Of a stretch of 64,000 nucleotides of DNA, positions 16,832 to 25,623 are shown in pieces (position 1 is the first letter of the stretch; each line of letters starts with the position of its first letter). The stretch comes from Acuticoccus sediminis (GTDB taxonomy: Bacteria > Pseudomonadota > Alphaproteobacteria > Rhizobiales > Amorphaceae). The notes below the pieces were generated by a model. The model had not been told where the DNA came from and did no database searches. It saw nothing but the letters and a program-made list of their open reading frames with translations. The stretch lies in assembly GCF_003258595.1 (NCBI RefSeq), contig NZ_QHHQ01000003.1:124001-188000 (forward strand), given 5' to 3'. The position numbers and the translations under genes are program-made.

Positions 16832-18157
16832 TCAGCTTTCGGTGAAGGTCATGCTGGCGGCGTTGAAGAGCGGCTCCAGCAGGTAGTCGAGCACGCTGCG
16901 CGCCTTCGTCTCGATGAAGACCTCGGCCGGCATGCCGGGGACGAGGGCCGTCCCGTGCAGCTTGTCCCGCTCAGACTGGGGCAGCATAATGCGAGCGCTG
17001 AAGTAGGCCTGGCCGGTGGCCTCGTCGACGCTGCGTTCGGCCGAAACGCTGCTCACGGCGCCGTCGAGGCGCGGGGTGGTGCGCGACGGGAGGCCGGTCA
17101 GCATCACGTCCGCCACCTGGCCGACGTGGATCTCGTCGACGTTGATCGGCGCGATCCTCGCCTCCACCACGAGGGTATCGCTCTGCGGCACGATCTTCAT
17201 GAGCGTCGCGCCGGGCGCGATCACGCCGCCGACGGTGCTCACCTGGCTTTCGTGGACGATGCCGGCGACCGGCGCGCGGATCGCGATCCGCGAAAGCTCG
17301 TCGTCGGCGGCGATGTTGCGCTCCGCGACCGTCGCGATCTCCGTCTGAAGCTCGGAGATTTCGGAGAGGACGCTGCGCTGGAACTCCTTCTCGACCTGCA
17401 GGACCTGCATCCGGATCTCGGCGATGCGGCCGCGCGAGGCGGCGATCCGGGCGACGAGCTCGCCTTCCTCGCCGGTGAGGCGGGCGGCTTCGCGGCGTCG
17501 CTCGGTGACGCGGGCGCGGGGCACGAGGTCCCGCTCGAGGAGCTGGGTGAGGTCGGCGAGCTCCGCCTCGATGAGGGCGATCTCGTCGCGCTTGGCCTTT
17601 GCCTGCGCGTCCATGCCGTCGATCTGCTGCTCGAGCTGGGCGATCTGCTCGGAGAGTTGCGCCGTCTGCCCCTCCAGCGTCGCCTGCCGCGCGCGGAAGA
17701 CCGAGCGCTGGCCGTCGAGGATCTCGGCGACGGCGGGCTGGCCGGCGCGATCCGCGAGGTCGGGGCCGAAGCTGACCTCGTCCGCGTGGTCGCGCTCCGC
17801 CTCCAGCCGGTCCATCCGGGCGTTGAGGGCGGTGAGCTGGGCGGCGACCAGATCGCGTCCGGCGCGGGGCTGGGTGTCGTCGAGCTCGACGAGGAGGTCG
17901 CCGGCCTGGACCACGTCGCCGCTCTGCACGTGGATCGCCGCGACGATGCCGCCCTCGCGGTGCTGGATCTCCTTGACGCGCGAGTCCACCGCGATGACGG
18001 CCTGTGCGACCACCGCGCCTGAGACGCTCGCCATCGCGGCCCATCCGCCGAAGCCCAGAACCAGTGCGGCGGCCGTGATGAAGCCGAGCCGCAGGTAGTG
18101 CCCCGTGGAGCGGGCGAAGACGGGCGCGTTCGGGTCCTCGTCCAGCACGACGCTCAT
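16832..18157 (-). CDS. HlyD-family type I secretion periplasmic adaptor
   Basis: A 441-aa membrane-fusion protein (HlyD/PrtE class). A short cytoplasmic N-terminus leads to one membrane helix at about 25-47 (LGFITAAALVLGFGGWAAMAS). Then come a lipoyl half-motif (VKEIQHREGGIVAAIHVQSGDVV), a long coiled-coil hairpin at about 90-285, the second lipoyl half (APVAGIVHESQVSTVGGV) and a beta-barrel with IAPINVDEIHVGQVADV. It bridges the ABC protein and TolC. The ATG at 18157 overlaps the ABC gene stop by four bases, so the two are co-translated. Confidence 0.95.
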   Translation of the reverse strand: MSVVLDEDPNAPVFARSTGHYLRLGFITAAALVLGFGGWAAMASVSGAVVAQAVIAVDSRVKEIQHREGGIVAAIHVQSGDVVQAGDLLVELDDTQPRAGRDLVAAQLTALNARMDRLEAERDHADEVSFGPDLADRAGQPAVAEILDGQRSVFRARQATLEGQTAQLSEQIAQLEQQIDGMDAQAKAKRDEIALIEAELADLTQLLERDLVPRARVTERRREAARLTGEEGELVARIAASRGRIAEIRMQVLQVEKEFQRSVLSEISELQTEIATVAERNIAADDELSRIAIRAPVAGIVHESQVSTVGGVIAPGATLMKIVPQSDTLVVEARIAPINVDEIHVGQVADVMLTGLPSRTTPRLDGAVSSVSAERSVDEATGQAYFSARIMLPQSERDKLHGTALVPGMPAEVFIETKARSVLDYLLEPLFNAASMTFTES

Positions 18158-19884
18158 TCGGCGGCCTCGGGTTTCGCTTCGTTGACGACGCGGATCGGCG
18201 GCTGCGGGTCCACCCGCCGCGTGACGCGCGCCAGCACGTCGTCGCGCGGGCCGAGGTCCTTCGTCCGCCCTTCGCCCAGCATCAGGAGCTGGTCGCAGCC
18301 CGCGACGGCCGATGGCCGGTGGGCGATGATGACGGCGATACCGCCGCGCCGCCTGACGGCGAGGACCGCGTTCAGCAGCGCCTCGTCGCCCTCGGCGTCG
18401 AGGTTGGAGTTGGGCTCGTCCAGCACGACGAGGAACGGTTTGCGATAGAGCGCGCGGGCGAGGGCGACGCGCTGGCGCTGCCCCCCGGAAAGGACGGCGC
18501 CCTGCTCGCCGATCGGCGTGTTGTAGCCGTCGGGCAGCGACAGGATCAGCTCGTGCACCCCGGCCTCCCTGCCGGCGGCGACCACGTCCTCCGGATCGAA
18601 GTCGGGGTCGAACCGGGCGATGTTGTCGGCGACCGTCCCGGGGAAGAGCTCGACGTCCTGCGGCAGGTAGCCGATGTGGTCGCCGAGCGTGGCCGGCGGG
18701 TACTGGTCGATGGGGGCACCGTCGAGCGTCACCGAGCCGCGCACGGCCGGCCACACGCCGACGAGGGCGCGTGCGAGGGTCGATTTCCCCGATCCGGACT
18801 TGCCGATGACGCCGAGCGACTGTCCCGCGTTGAGGCGGAACGCGACGTCGCGGAGGATGGGCTGCTGCGTGCCGGGCGCGATGACGGTGACACCCTGCGC
18901 CGCGACCTCGCGCCTCGGCGACGGGAGGGCCATGCGGTTCTTGTCCCCGGTCGCGGCGATGGTGGCGCTCAGCCGCTTGTAGGCCTGCCGCGCGTTGAGG
19001 AACTGCCGCCAGTTCGACACCGCCGCCTCGACCGGCTGTAGCGCGCGGCTCATGATGATGGACGCCGCGATCATCGACCCGGCGGTGATCGCGTGGTGGA
19101 TGGCGAGGTAGGCGCCGAGCCCCAGGATCGCCGACTGGAGGCCGAGGCGGATGACCTTGGTGATGACGCTGGACGTGGCGACGATCTCGGCGGCTCGCCC
19201 GTTGGCGCGCAGGTAGCTCCGGTTGGCGCCGCGCCACACGCTGCCGAGGCCGGCGAGCATGCCCATCCCGCGGACGACCTCGGCGTTGCGCCGCGTCGCC
19301 TCGGCGAACTGCGTGCGCCGCGCACCGAGCTGGTTGGTGCGCTGCACCGCGCTGCGGGCCGAGCGGTCGGTGACGATCGCGATGGCGAGGAGGACACCCG
19401 CACCCGCCGTCGCCAGGAGACCGAGCGCCGGGTGGATCATGAAGACGACCGCCAGGTAGATCGGCATCCACGGCACGTCGAAGAGGGCGGTCATCCCGGC
19501 CGAGGAGAAGAACTGCCGCAGCACGTCGACGTCACGGATCGGCTGCACGTGCTCGCCGGTCGGCCCGAGCTTCATCGGCGCGTCGATGTACGAGGCGAAG
19601 GCCGTCGGGGTCAGGTCCTCGTCGATATCGTGGCCGACCCGGATGAGGATGCGCTGCCGCACGAGGTCCAGCACCGCCATGAAGACGTAGAGGACGAGCA
19701 CGATCACCGACAGCGCCACCAGTGTCGGCACCGAGCCGGACGCGATCACCCGATCGTATATCTGCAGCATGTAGACCGGGCCGGTCAGCATCAACAGGTT
19801 GACGAGACAGGAGAAAAACGCGACGCCGGTCAACGCGGACCGTGCTTTCCTCATGATGCGAGCGCTCAACTTAGCGTTCGACAT
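18154..19884 (-). CDS. Type I secretion ABC permease-ATPase (PrtD-like)
   Basis: A 576-aa PrtD/LapB-class ABC protein without an N-terminal peptidase domain. Membrane segments include LTGPVYMLQIYDRV at about 33-46, typical of PrtD. The ATPase shows Walker A GKSGSGKST, the Q-loop in GYLPQDVELFPG, signature [15 protein letters not shown] and Walker B LVVLDEPNSNLD. It powers export of a protein with an uncleaved C-terminal signal, usually an RTX protein. No such substrate gene is present in the window. Four 20-bp phased repeats lie 69-137 bases upstream of the start and may be operators. Confidence 0.95.
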   Translation of the reverse strand: MSNAKLSARIMRKARSALTGVAFFSCLVNLLMLTGPVYMLQIYDRVIASGSVPTLVALSVIVLVLYVFMAVLDLVRQRILIRVGHDIDEDLTPTAFASYIDAPMKLGPTGEHVQPIRDVDVLRQFFSSAGMTALFDVPWMPIYLAVVFMIHPALGLLATAGAGVLLAIAIVTDRSARSAVQRTNQLGARRTQFAEATRRNAEVVRGMGMLAGLGSVWRGANRSYLRANGRAAEIVATSSVITKVIRLGLQSAILGLGAYLAIHHAITAGSMIAASIIMSRALQPVEAAVSNWRQFLNARQAYKRLSATIAATGDKNRMALPSPRREVAAQGVTVIAPGTQQPILRDVAFRLNAGQSLGVIGKSGSGKSTLARALVGVWPAVRGSVTLDGAPIDQYPPATLGDHIGYLPQDVELFPGTVADNIARFDPDFDPEDVVAAGREAGVHELILSLPDGYNTPIGEQGAVLSGGQRQRVALARALYRKPFLVVLDEPNSNLDAEGDEALLNAVLAVRRRGGIAVIIAHRPSAVAGCDQLLMLGEGRTKDLGPRDDVLARVTRRVDPQPPIRVVNEAKPEAAE

Positions 19885-19952
19885 TCCGGCTACATCTCCC
19901 AGGTCACGGGGTGGTCGACACGACCTTTACCACCGAAACACCGCTTCGACAC

Positions 19953-20021
19953 GATTCGGTCGCATCCGAGATGAATCGGTCCCATCCGGGATGAATACGT
20001 CCAATGGGCGGCGAATCGGTG
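19953..20021. repeat. Four 20-bp phased repeats upstream of the type I secretion operon
   Basis: Copies of G(A/T)ATCGGTC or a close variant begin at 19953, 19973, 19993 and 20013, exactly 20 bases apart. The first two units also share CATCCG(A/G)GAT. Spacing of two helical turns puts every copy on one face of the DNA, which is typical of cooperative regulator binding. They sit between the secretion ABC gene start (19884) and the end of the capsule-type gene (20093). No known consensus is recognised. Confidence 0.6.
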
Positions 20022-20092
20022 GACGGGACGAATGCGACCGATCCGGGTCCAGCCGGTCCCGTACGCGCCGGGGATCGGGCCGGGACGGGGAT

Positions 20093-21376
20093 TTAGCGGA
20101 CGTTGACGCCCATGACCCGCGCCGCTTCCAGGCGCGGCGGGGGGAAGACGAACATGTCGCTCCGCCCGATCTCGGCCTTGATGCGCCGGACGACCTCCGC
20201 CGCGCCGACTTCCATGCCGGCGGGGTTGTAGAAGCTGCCCTTGAGCTGCGTGGCGCGGGCGAGGGCCTTCACGAAGGTTTTGACGTATTCCTTGTCGGGC
20301 TTCTGCGGATTGCTCCAGAAGGTGTCGAGCGGCTGCTGGTCGGTCAGGTCGGGCAGGTTGTAGACGGCGCTACCCATCGCCTTCGTCGGCGCCCCCGCGC
20401 GCAGCGCGTAGAGGCCGACGGTGGAGTTGACCAGGACCACGCCGGCCGCGTTGTCGAGCATGTCCTGCAGCGATCCGGCGGCGATCATCCGGATGCGGCC
20501 GGTCAGGTCGTGGTCGCGCTTGATGCGCTTGAGCGTGTGGCGCCAGTTCTCCAGCCCGCTGTCCAGCGGGTGGATCTTGACGAGGACCGACGTCTCCTTG
20601 GGCGCATGCCGGGCGAACGAGGCGAACACCTCGTCGATGAAGGCGCTGAGGCGGCGATAGGGGGAGTTGTCGCGGATCTGGTAGTCCACCTCGAGCTGGA
20701 GCGGCACGAGGAAGTAGGGCTTGTTGTGCTTCAGGATCCGCTGGAGCTGGCGCGGGGCGCGGTTACGGGCGATCTGCCGCCGCAAGAGCTGCGGAACCCA
20801 TGCGGCGTACTCGCGGACCGGGCTCGTCGGCTTGTCGTCGTCGAAGTGCCAGTAGCCGGGCGAGCCCAGCAGCCGGGCGAAGTTGTAGGCGACGTCGTGG
20901 AACGCCTCGTTGGTGAAGAGGTGCCGGTAGCGGATCACGTCGTCGATCGTCGGTGCGTCGGAGGCGATCCGCTCGATGTGGCCCCGGTCCGTCGGGAAGC
21001 GGGAGTAGACGCCCATGCCGCCCGGCTCCAGCGTCAGCCAGTCCGGACGCAGGTAGCCGTTCTCGATGGCGTAGGGGATGACGCCGACCTCCTCCGCCAC
21101 GCGCGCCGCGACGCGGTGGTAGGGCAGGCGGTCGGCGAAATAGATGATGTCGGTGATCGCATTGTCTGCGATCAGCTTGCGCAGGAACGGCTCGAACTCG
21201 TCGATCCGCCCGCGGAAGGAGATGCCGTGGCCGCGCGCGAACAGCCAGTCTCCGGCGTGCAGCAGCACCCGCGTCACGGGGACGTCGGCCTCCTCGAAAT
21301 GGCGGACGAGGACGGAGAAGAAGCTGGTGGGCGGACCCTCGAGGAGCAGAACCCGCCGCGCAGAGGCTGGCGACAT
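20093..21376 (-). CDS. Capsule polysaccharide biosynthesis/export-type protein
   Basis: A 427-aa protein resembling the KpsS/LipB/Capsule_synth family of Kdo-type glycosyltransferases and capsule export proteins. It has RRVLLLEGPPTSFFSVLVRHFE at the start and the family core LVKIHPLDSGLENW, GVVLVNSTVGLYALRAGAP and PVYNLP-like AVYNLPDLT near residues 290-360. It probably acts at the cytoplasmic face of the inner membrane on surface polysaccharide. The ATG at 21376 is preferred to a TTG at 21442. It is co-directional with the type I secretion genes but 208 bases upstream of them, so joint transcription is uncertain. Confidence 0.85.
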   Translation of the reverse strand: MSPASARRVLLLEGPPTSFFSVLVRHFEEADVPVTRVLLHAGDWLFARGHGISFRGRIDEFEPFLRKLIADNAITDIIYFADRLPYHRVAARVAEEVGVIPYAIENGYLRPDWLTLEPGGMGVYSRFPTDRGHIERIASDAPTIDDVIRYRHLFTNEAFHDVAYNFARLLGSPGYWHFDDDKPTSPVREYAAWVPQLLRRQIARNRAPRQLQRILKHNKPYFLVPLQLEVDYQIRDNSPYRRLSAFIDEVFASFARHAPKETSVLVKIHPLDSGLENWRHTLKRIKRDHDLTGRIRMIAAGSLQDMLDNAAGVVLVNSTVGLYALRAGAPTKAMGSAVYNLPDLTDQQPLDTFWSNPQKPDKEYVKTFVKALARATQLKGSFYNPAGMEVGAAEVVRRIKAEIGRSDMFVFPPPRLEAARVMGVNVR

Positions 21377-21965
21377 GAGCGGATCGGACCTCGAACGACA
21401 GTGACACGCCGATTTCCAACGCGAGGCGTCGGCGCAATGCAAGGCCGTTCAATACAAATATTCTATGTTTCAGGTATCGCGGTGCTGCCAGACGGGAGTT
21501 ATGTCAATTTTGCCGATCTCCGGTAGAGTGATATCAACTCTCGATTGAGGGGCGAGGTCCGCACGGGACATGCGGGGCAGCGTCCGCGAATCAACGGCCG
21601 CGGCCGGAACCGGTTCCGGCCGCGTTACCCATCCCGTCACCGACCTCTCGGGCCGCCCGGCCTGCCCGTTCGCCGCGCCGTCCGGAATCCATTGGTTCAG
21701 AACGTTGAAATGCCGTGCGGATCCGGCGGCGTGATCGTGGGCGAGCGTCACATGCCGGTGATCTTGCCGCTTTAACCCGAGCGCTCGTCGGCGCCGCTGG
21801 CCCGCACCTGTGGCGGATCGAGACCGCCGGCCGCAGTCTGGAGGACGTCGGCGCCGGGAATGCCTTCCCGGACTGATCCGGGGGCGAGGTGGGGGGCCGG
21901 CACCACCCTTCGCCCGGCAAGCTGGCACGTCAGCGCGGCCCCGCGAGACCGGGCACCTGCGGCGG
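21377..21965. other. 589-bp gene-poor region with a perfect 26-bp palindrome
   Basis: No supported gene. The first 150 bases are the most AT-rich (for example ATACAAATATTCTATG near 21453) and probably hold the promoter of the capsule-type gene. A perfect palindrome lies at 21599-21624. Short plus-strand frames (for example 21437-21526 and 21545-21775) lack ribosome sites and family motifs. Confidence 0.6.
21599..21624. repeat. Perfect 26-bp palindrome
   Basis: CGCGGCCGGAACC at 21599-21611 and its exact complement GGTTCCGGCCGCG at 21612-21624, with no loop. As RNA it would form a very stable hairpin but without a T-run; as DNA it has the symmetry of an operator for a dimeric regulator. It lies 223 bases upstream of the capsule-type gene and 342 bases beyond the end of the next minus-strand gene. 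Confidence 0.75.
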
Positions 21966-22406
21966 CTATCTGCTGCGCTGGCAGTCGAAGCTTGTCCGGC
22001 TCGAGAGGCTGCCGGTCTGTTCGTTGGCCGTGACCTTGGCGCTGTAGAGGGTGCCTTCCGCCACTTCGAAGGCGCCGAAGCCCCAGGGCACGCCGCCACG
22101 CAGCGTCTCCTTCGTGCCGTCGGCCACGAAGAGCGGCCCTTGGGGGCGGTACTCGACCCGCCAGCGCCCGGTGATCTCGAACGGGTCCTTCCCGGCAGGG
22201 GAGGTCTCCGTTCCTTCCGCGGTCAGCACGCCGTCGGCGTCGGCGATCATCGAGAAATGCTGGTCGATTCCGTGGCTCTTGAAGCCGTCCGGCGTGAATT
22301 CGGACAGTGACAGCTCACAGACCCAGCGGCCGATGAACCGGTCCTGCGTGGCGAACGCCCCGGTCACCGAACCCAGAAAAGCGACTGCGACGACTGCAAG
22401 CCTCAT
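21966..22406 (-). CDS. Small secreted protein, unknown
   Basis: A 146-aa protein with a signal peptide (MRLAVVAVAFLGSVTGAFAT). The mature part starts RFIGRWVCELSLSEFTPDG and has a second cysteine at the C-terminus (TSFDCQRSR), so one disulfide is likely. The GRW-C...PDG pattern and length suggest a small lipocalin-like or protease-inhibitor-like beta barrel, but I cannot assign a family. The ATG at 22406 has GAGGG upstream; a longer frame to 22466 lacks support. A second protein with a similar opening is encoded at 36130-36570. Confidence 0.7.
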   Translation of the reverse strand: MRLAVVAVAFLGSVTGAFATQDRFIGRWVCELSLSEFTPDGFKSHGIDQHFSMIADADGVLTAEGTETSPAGKDPFEITGRWRVEYRPQGPLFVADGTKETLRGGVPWGFGAFEVAEGTLYSAKVTANEQTGSLSSRTSFDCQRSR

Positions 22407-22510
22407 TGCTAAACCCTCAGACGAAACAACGGCTTGCAGTGTTGCAGATCGCCGCCCGCACCTCAATCTGAGATTGCGTAGTGGCGGTGCCGATTTGACC
22501 CGTGCGCCGC

Positions 22511-23599
22511 TTATGCTGCGCGCGGGTAGTCCGTATAGCCAGTGGCGCCCGGAGTATAGAAGGTATCCGGGTTCGGCGCGTTCAGATCGGCCCCTTTGAG
22601 AAATCGCTGCGGCAGGTCCGGATTGGAGATGTAGGGGCGCCCGAACGCCACCAGCTCGCCCTTGCCCGCGGCGAGGTCGACCTCGGCCCGGTCCGCGTCA
22701 TAGCCGCCGGAGAGGACCACCGTGCCGCCGAAGGCGTCGCGCATCGCGGTCTTGATGCTCTCCGGAACCTCCGGCGCGCCCATGGCGGAGTGGTCGACCA
22801 CGTGGAGGTAGGCGAGGCCGAGCGCGCCGAGTTCGCGGGCAAGCGCGACGAACTGCTCGTCGATGCCCTCGAACGCGCCGAGGCCGTTGAAGGCGCCGTA
22901 GGGGGAGAGGCGGATGCCGACGCGCTGCGCGCCGATGGCCTCGACCGTCCGGCGGGCGACCTCGATGGCGAAGCGGTTGCGCGCTTCGGGCGTCCCGCCC
23001 CAGCCGTCGGTGCGCTGATTGGTGATGGGATTGATGAACTGGTCGATCAGGTAGCCGTTCGCGCCGTGCAGCTCGACACCGTCGAGACCCGCCGCGAGCG
23101 CGTTGCGGCTCGCCGATACGAACTCGTCGATGGCCTGGTGGATCTCCGCCTCGGTCATCGCGTGCGGCACCGGATGGGCCTTGGCGCCCTCCGCGTCGGT
23201 GTACATCTCGCCGGGAGCGGCGATGGCGGACGGGGCGACGACCTTGCCGCCTTCGGGGAGGTTGAGGGGATGGCCGATGCGGCCGGTGTGCATGATCTGG
23301 GCGAAGATCCTGGCGTCACCGTCGTGGACCGCCTCGGCGACCTTGCGCCAGCCTTCGATCTGCGCCGGGCTGAAAAGTCCCGGAATTCGAGGGTAGCCGA
23401 GGCCGTTGGGGCTCGGCGCGGTGCCTTCCGTGATGAGGAGGCCGGCGCCGGCGGCGCGCGCGCCGTAGTACTCGGCCATTAGGTCGTTCGGCACGTTGCC
23501 GACCGCCCGGGAGCGCGTCATCGGCGCCATCACGACACGGTTCTGAAGCGTCAGGTCGCCGAGCTCGAACGGCGAGAACAGGTGCGGATAGGATGGCAT
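22511..23599 (-). CDS. Alkene reductase, old yellow enzyme family (NemA-like)
   Basis: A 362-aa FMN-dependent ene-reductase TIM barrel. Family marks: LFSPFELGDLTLQNRVVMAPMTRSRA at residues 5-30, ITEGTAPSP, the substrate-binding His and Asn in VELHGANGYLIDQF, and LVAFGRPYISNPDLP near the C-terminus, which binds the FMN phosphate. It reduces alpha,beta-unsaturated carbonyls, N-ethylmaleimide-like compounds or nitro compounds with NAD(P)H, often as part of an electrophile response. Start ATG 23599 fits the family; ATG 23614 is the other option. It is divergent from the IlvD/Edd gene, with several dyad sites between. Confidence 0.95.
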   Translation of the reverse strand: MPSYPHLFSPFELGDLTLQNRVVMAPMTRSRAVGNVPNDLMAEYYGARAAGAGLLITEGTAPSPNGLGYPRIPGLFSPAQIEGWRKVAEAVHDGDARIFAQIMHTGRIGHPLNLPEGGKVVAPSAIAAPGEMYTDAEGAKAHPVPHAMTEAEIHQAIDEFVSASRNALAAGLDGVELHGANGYLIDQFINPITNQRTDGWGGTPEARNRFAIEVARRTVEAIGAQRVGIRLSPYGAFNGLGAFEGIDEQFVALARELGALGLAYLHVVDHSAMGAPEVPESIKTAMRDAFGGTVVLSGGYDADRAEVDLAAGKGELVAFGRPYISNPDLPQRFLKGADLNAPNPDTFYTPGATGYTDYPRAA

Positions 23600-23673
23600 C
23601 TGCGGATCTTTCATGAGCAATCGGTAAGGTCGATGCGGCGCTGAGTTGGGGGCCGGGTGTAATGATTGCAATA

Positions 23674-23713
23674 GCACTCAGTGCATAGGCACCTATGCCG
23701 CCTGTTCAAACAG
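23674..23713. promoter_or_regulatory. Three adjacent dyads in the divergent promoter region
   Basis: GCACT-C-AGTGC (23674-23684), GCATAGG-CA-CCTATGC (23683-23698) and CTGTT-CA-AACAG (23702-23713) are three perfect inverted repeats within 40 bases, between the ene-reductase (start 23599, minus) and the aldonate dehydratase (start 23785, plus). They are typical of operators for dimeric repressors. No matching regulator gene is adjacent. Confidence 0.55.
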
Positions 23714-23784
23714 ACTGCGCGTGTCTCCAGAGAGTTGTGTGACACCGCAATCCGGCGTTAGTTGAATTCCAATGAGCGGGGGAT

Positions 23785-25581
23785 GTGGCTGTGGCCGATA
23801 CACCAAGAAAATTGCGTAGCCGCGAGTGGTTCGACGATCCGTCCGACCCTTCGGCAACGGCACTCTATCTGGAGCGCTATCTCAACTGGGGCCTGACGCA
23901 GGAGGAGCTGCAGTCCGGCAAGCCGATCATCGGCATCGCGCAGACCGGGTCGGACCTGTCGCCCTGCAACCGCCCGCACATCGAGCACGCCAAGCGCATC
24001 CGCGAGGGCATCCGCGAGGCCGGCGGCATCGCCCTGGAATTCCCCGTCCATCCGATCCAGGAGACCGGCAAGCGGCCGACCGCGGCGCTTGACCGAAACC
24101 TTGCCTATCTCGGCCTCGTCGAGATCCTGTTCGGCTACCCGCTCGACGGTGTCGTGCTGACGGTCGGGTGCGACAAGACGATGCCCGCCTGCATGATGGC
24201 GGCGGCGACAGTCGACATCCCGGCGATCGCCTTCTCGGCGGGTCCGATGCTGAACGGCTGGTACAACGGCCAGCGGACCGGCGCGGGCACCATCGTCTGG
24301 CACGCGCGCAAGCTGATGGCCGCCGGCGAGATCGACTACAAGGGCTTCATCGACCTCGTCGCCTCCGCCTCGCCGTCGCCCGGCTACTGCAACACCATGG
24401 GCACGGCGACGACGATGAACTCGCTCGCCGAGGCGCTGGGGATGACGCTCCCCGGCCAGGCCGCCATCCCCGCGCCCCACAAGGAGCGCGGCGCGATGGC
24501 CTACGAGACCGGCAAGCGCATCGTCGACATGGTGAAGGAGGACCTGAAGCCCTCCGACATCCTGACGAAGAAGGCGTTCGAGAACGCCATCGTCATCAAC
24601 TCGGCCATCGGCGGCTCCTCCAACGCGCCGATCCACATCAACGCCATCGCCAGGCACATCGGCGTCGACCTCGACCTCGACGACTGGGAGCGCTGCGGGC
24701 TCGACGTCCCGCTGCTCGTCAACATGCAGCCGGCGGGCGAGTATCTCGGCGAGGACTACCACCACGCGGGCGGCGTGCCGGCGGTGGCGGCAGAACTGAT
24801 GCGCCACGGCAAGCTGCACGAGGACGTCATCACCGCCAACGGCAAGACCGCGGGCGAGAACTGGAAGGCGGCGCCCAACCGCTGGCCGGATGTCATCCGC
24901 ACGTTCGACACCGCTCTCAAGGAGCATGCCGGCTTCCGCGTGATGAAGGGCAACCTCTTCGACGCGGCGGTGATGAAGCTCTCGGTGATCTCGCCGGACT
25001 TCCGCGAACGGTACCTCTCGAACCCCGACGATCCGGACGCCTTCGAGGGCCGCGCGATCGTGTTCGACGGGCCCGAGCACTACCACCACGCGATCGACGA
25101 TCCCTCGCTCAATATCGACGAGCACTGCGTCCTCTTCATCCGCGGCACGGGGCCGATCGGCTATCCGGGCGGCGCCGAGGTCGTGAACATGCGTGCGCCG
25201 GACTACCTTCTGAAGAAGGGCGTCCAGGAACTTCCGTGTGTCGGTGACGGGCGCCAGTCGGGGACGTCCGGCACGCCGTCGATCCTCAACGCCTCGCCGG
25301 AAGCGGCGGCGGGCGGCGGTCTCGCCCTCCTGAAGATGAACGACCGTGTTCGGATCGACCTCAAGAAGGGGCGTGCCGACATCCTCATCTCCGACGAGGA
25401 GCTGGCGGCGCGGCGCAAGGCGCTGGAGGAGGCCGGGGGCTACAAGTACCCGGAGAACCAGACGCCGTGGCAGGAGCTGCAGCGCGGCTGCGTCGATCAG
25501 TTCTCGGCCGGCATGGTGCTGAAACCGGCGGTCAAGTATCGCAAGATCGCCCGTACCTTCATGCCGCGCCACTCGCACTGA
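23785..25581 (+). CDS. IlvD/Edd-family aldonate dehydratase (L-arabinonate/D-galactonate type)
   Basis: A 598-aa dehydratase. Cysteines 61 (SPCNRPH), 129 (GCDKTMPAC) and 202 (GYCNTMG) match, with a shift of two, the [2Fe-2S] ligands C59, C127 and C200 of Rhizobium leguminosarum L-arabinonate dehydratase, which also acts on D-galactonate and D-fuconate. [10 protein letters not shown] holds the catalytic serine region. It forms a 2-keto-3-deoxy sugar acid. The neighbour DgoK suggests D-galactonate as the physiological substrate. GTG 23785 lies two bases after a GGGGG; the in-frame GTG at 23791 is better spaced and may be used. Confidence 0.92.
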   Translation: MAVADTPRKLRSREWFDDPSDPSATALYLERYLNWGLTQEELQSGKPIIGIAQTGSDLSPCNRPHIEHAKRIREGIREAGGIALEFPVHPIQETGKRPTAALDRNLAYLGLVEILFGYPLDGVVLTVGCDKTMPACMMAAATVDIPAIAFSAGPMLNGWYNGQRTGAGTIVWHARKLMAAGEIDYKGFIDLVASASPSPGYCNTMGTATTMNSLAEALGMTLPGQAAIPAPHKERGAMAYETGKRIVDMVKEDLKPSDILTKKAFENAIVINSAIGGSSNAPIHINAIARHIGVDLDLDDWERCGLDVPLLVNMQPAGEYLGEDYHHAGGVPAVAAELMRHGKLHEDVITANGKTAGENWKAAPNRWPDVIRTFDTALKEHAGFRVMKGNLFDAAVMKLSVISPDFRERYLSNPDDPDAFEGRAIVFDGPEHYHHAIDDPSLNIDEHCVLFIRGTGPIGYPGGAEVVNMRAPDYLLKKGVQELPCVGDGRQSGTSGTPSILNASPEAAAGGGLALLKMNDRVRIDLKKGRADILISDEELAARRKALEEAGGYKYPENQTPWQELQRGCVDQFSAGMVLKPAVKYRKIARTFMPRHSH

Positions 25582-25623
25582 GCCGATGCGCCACGCGGTC
25601 TGCGCGCCCGTCGGGGGCGTTTC

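Noticed and set aside
21437-21526. A 29-codon plus-strand frame in the AT-rich patch before the capsule-type gene
   Set aside because: No ribosome site and no match; more likely promoter DNA of the minus-strand gene.
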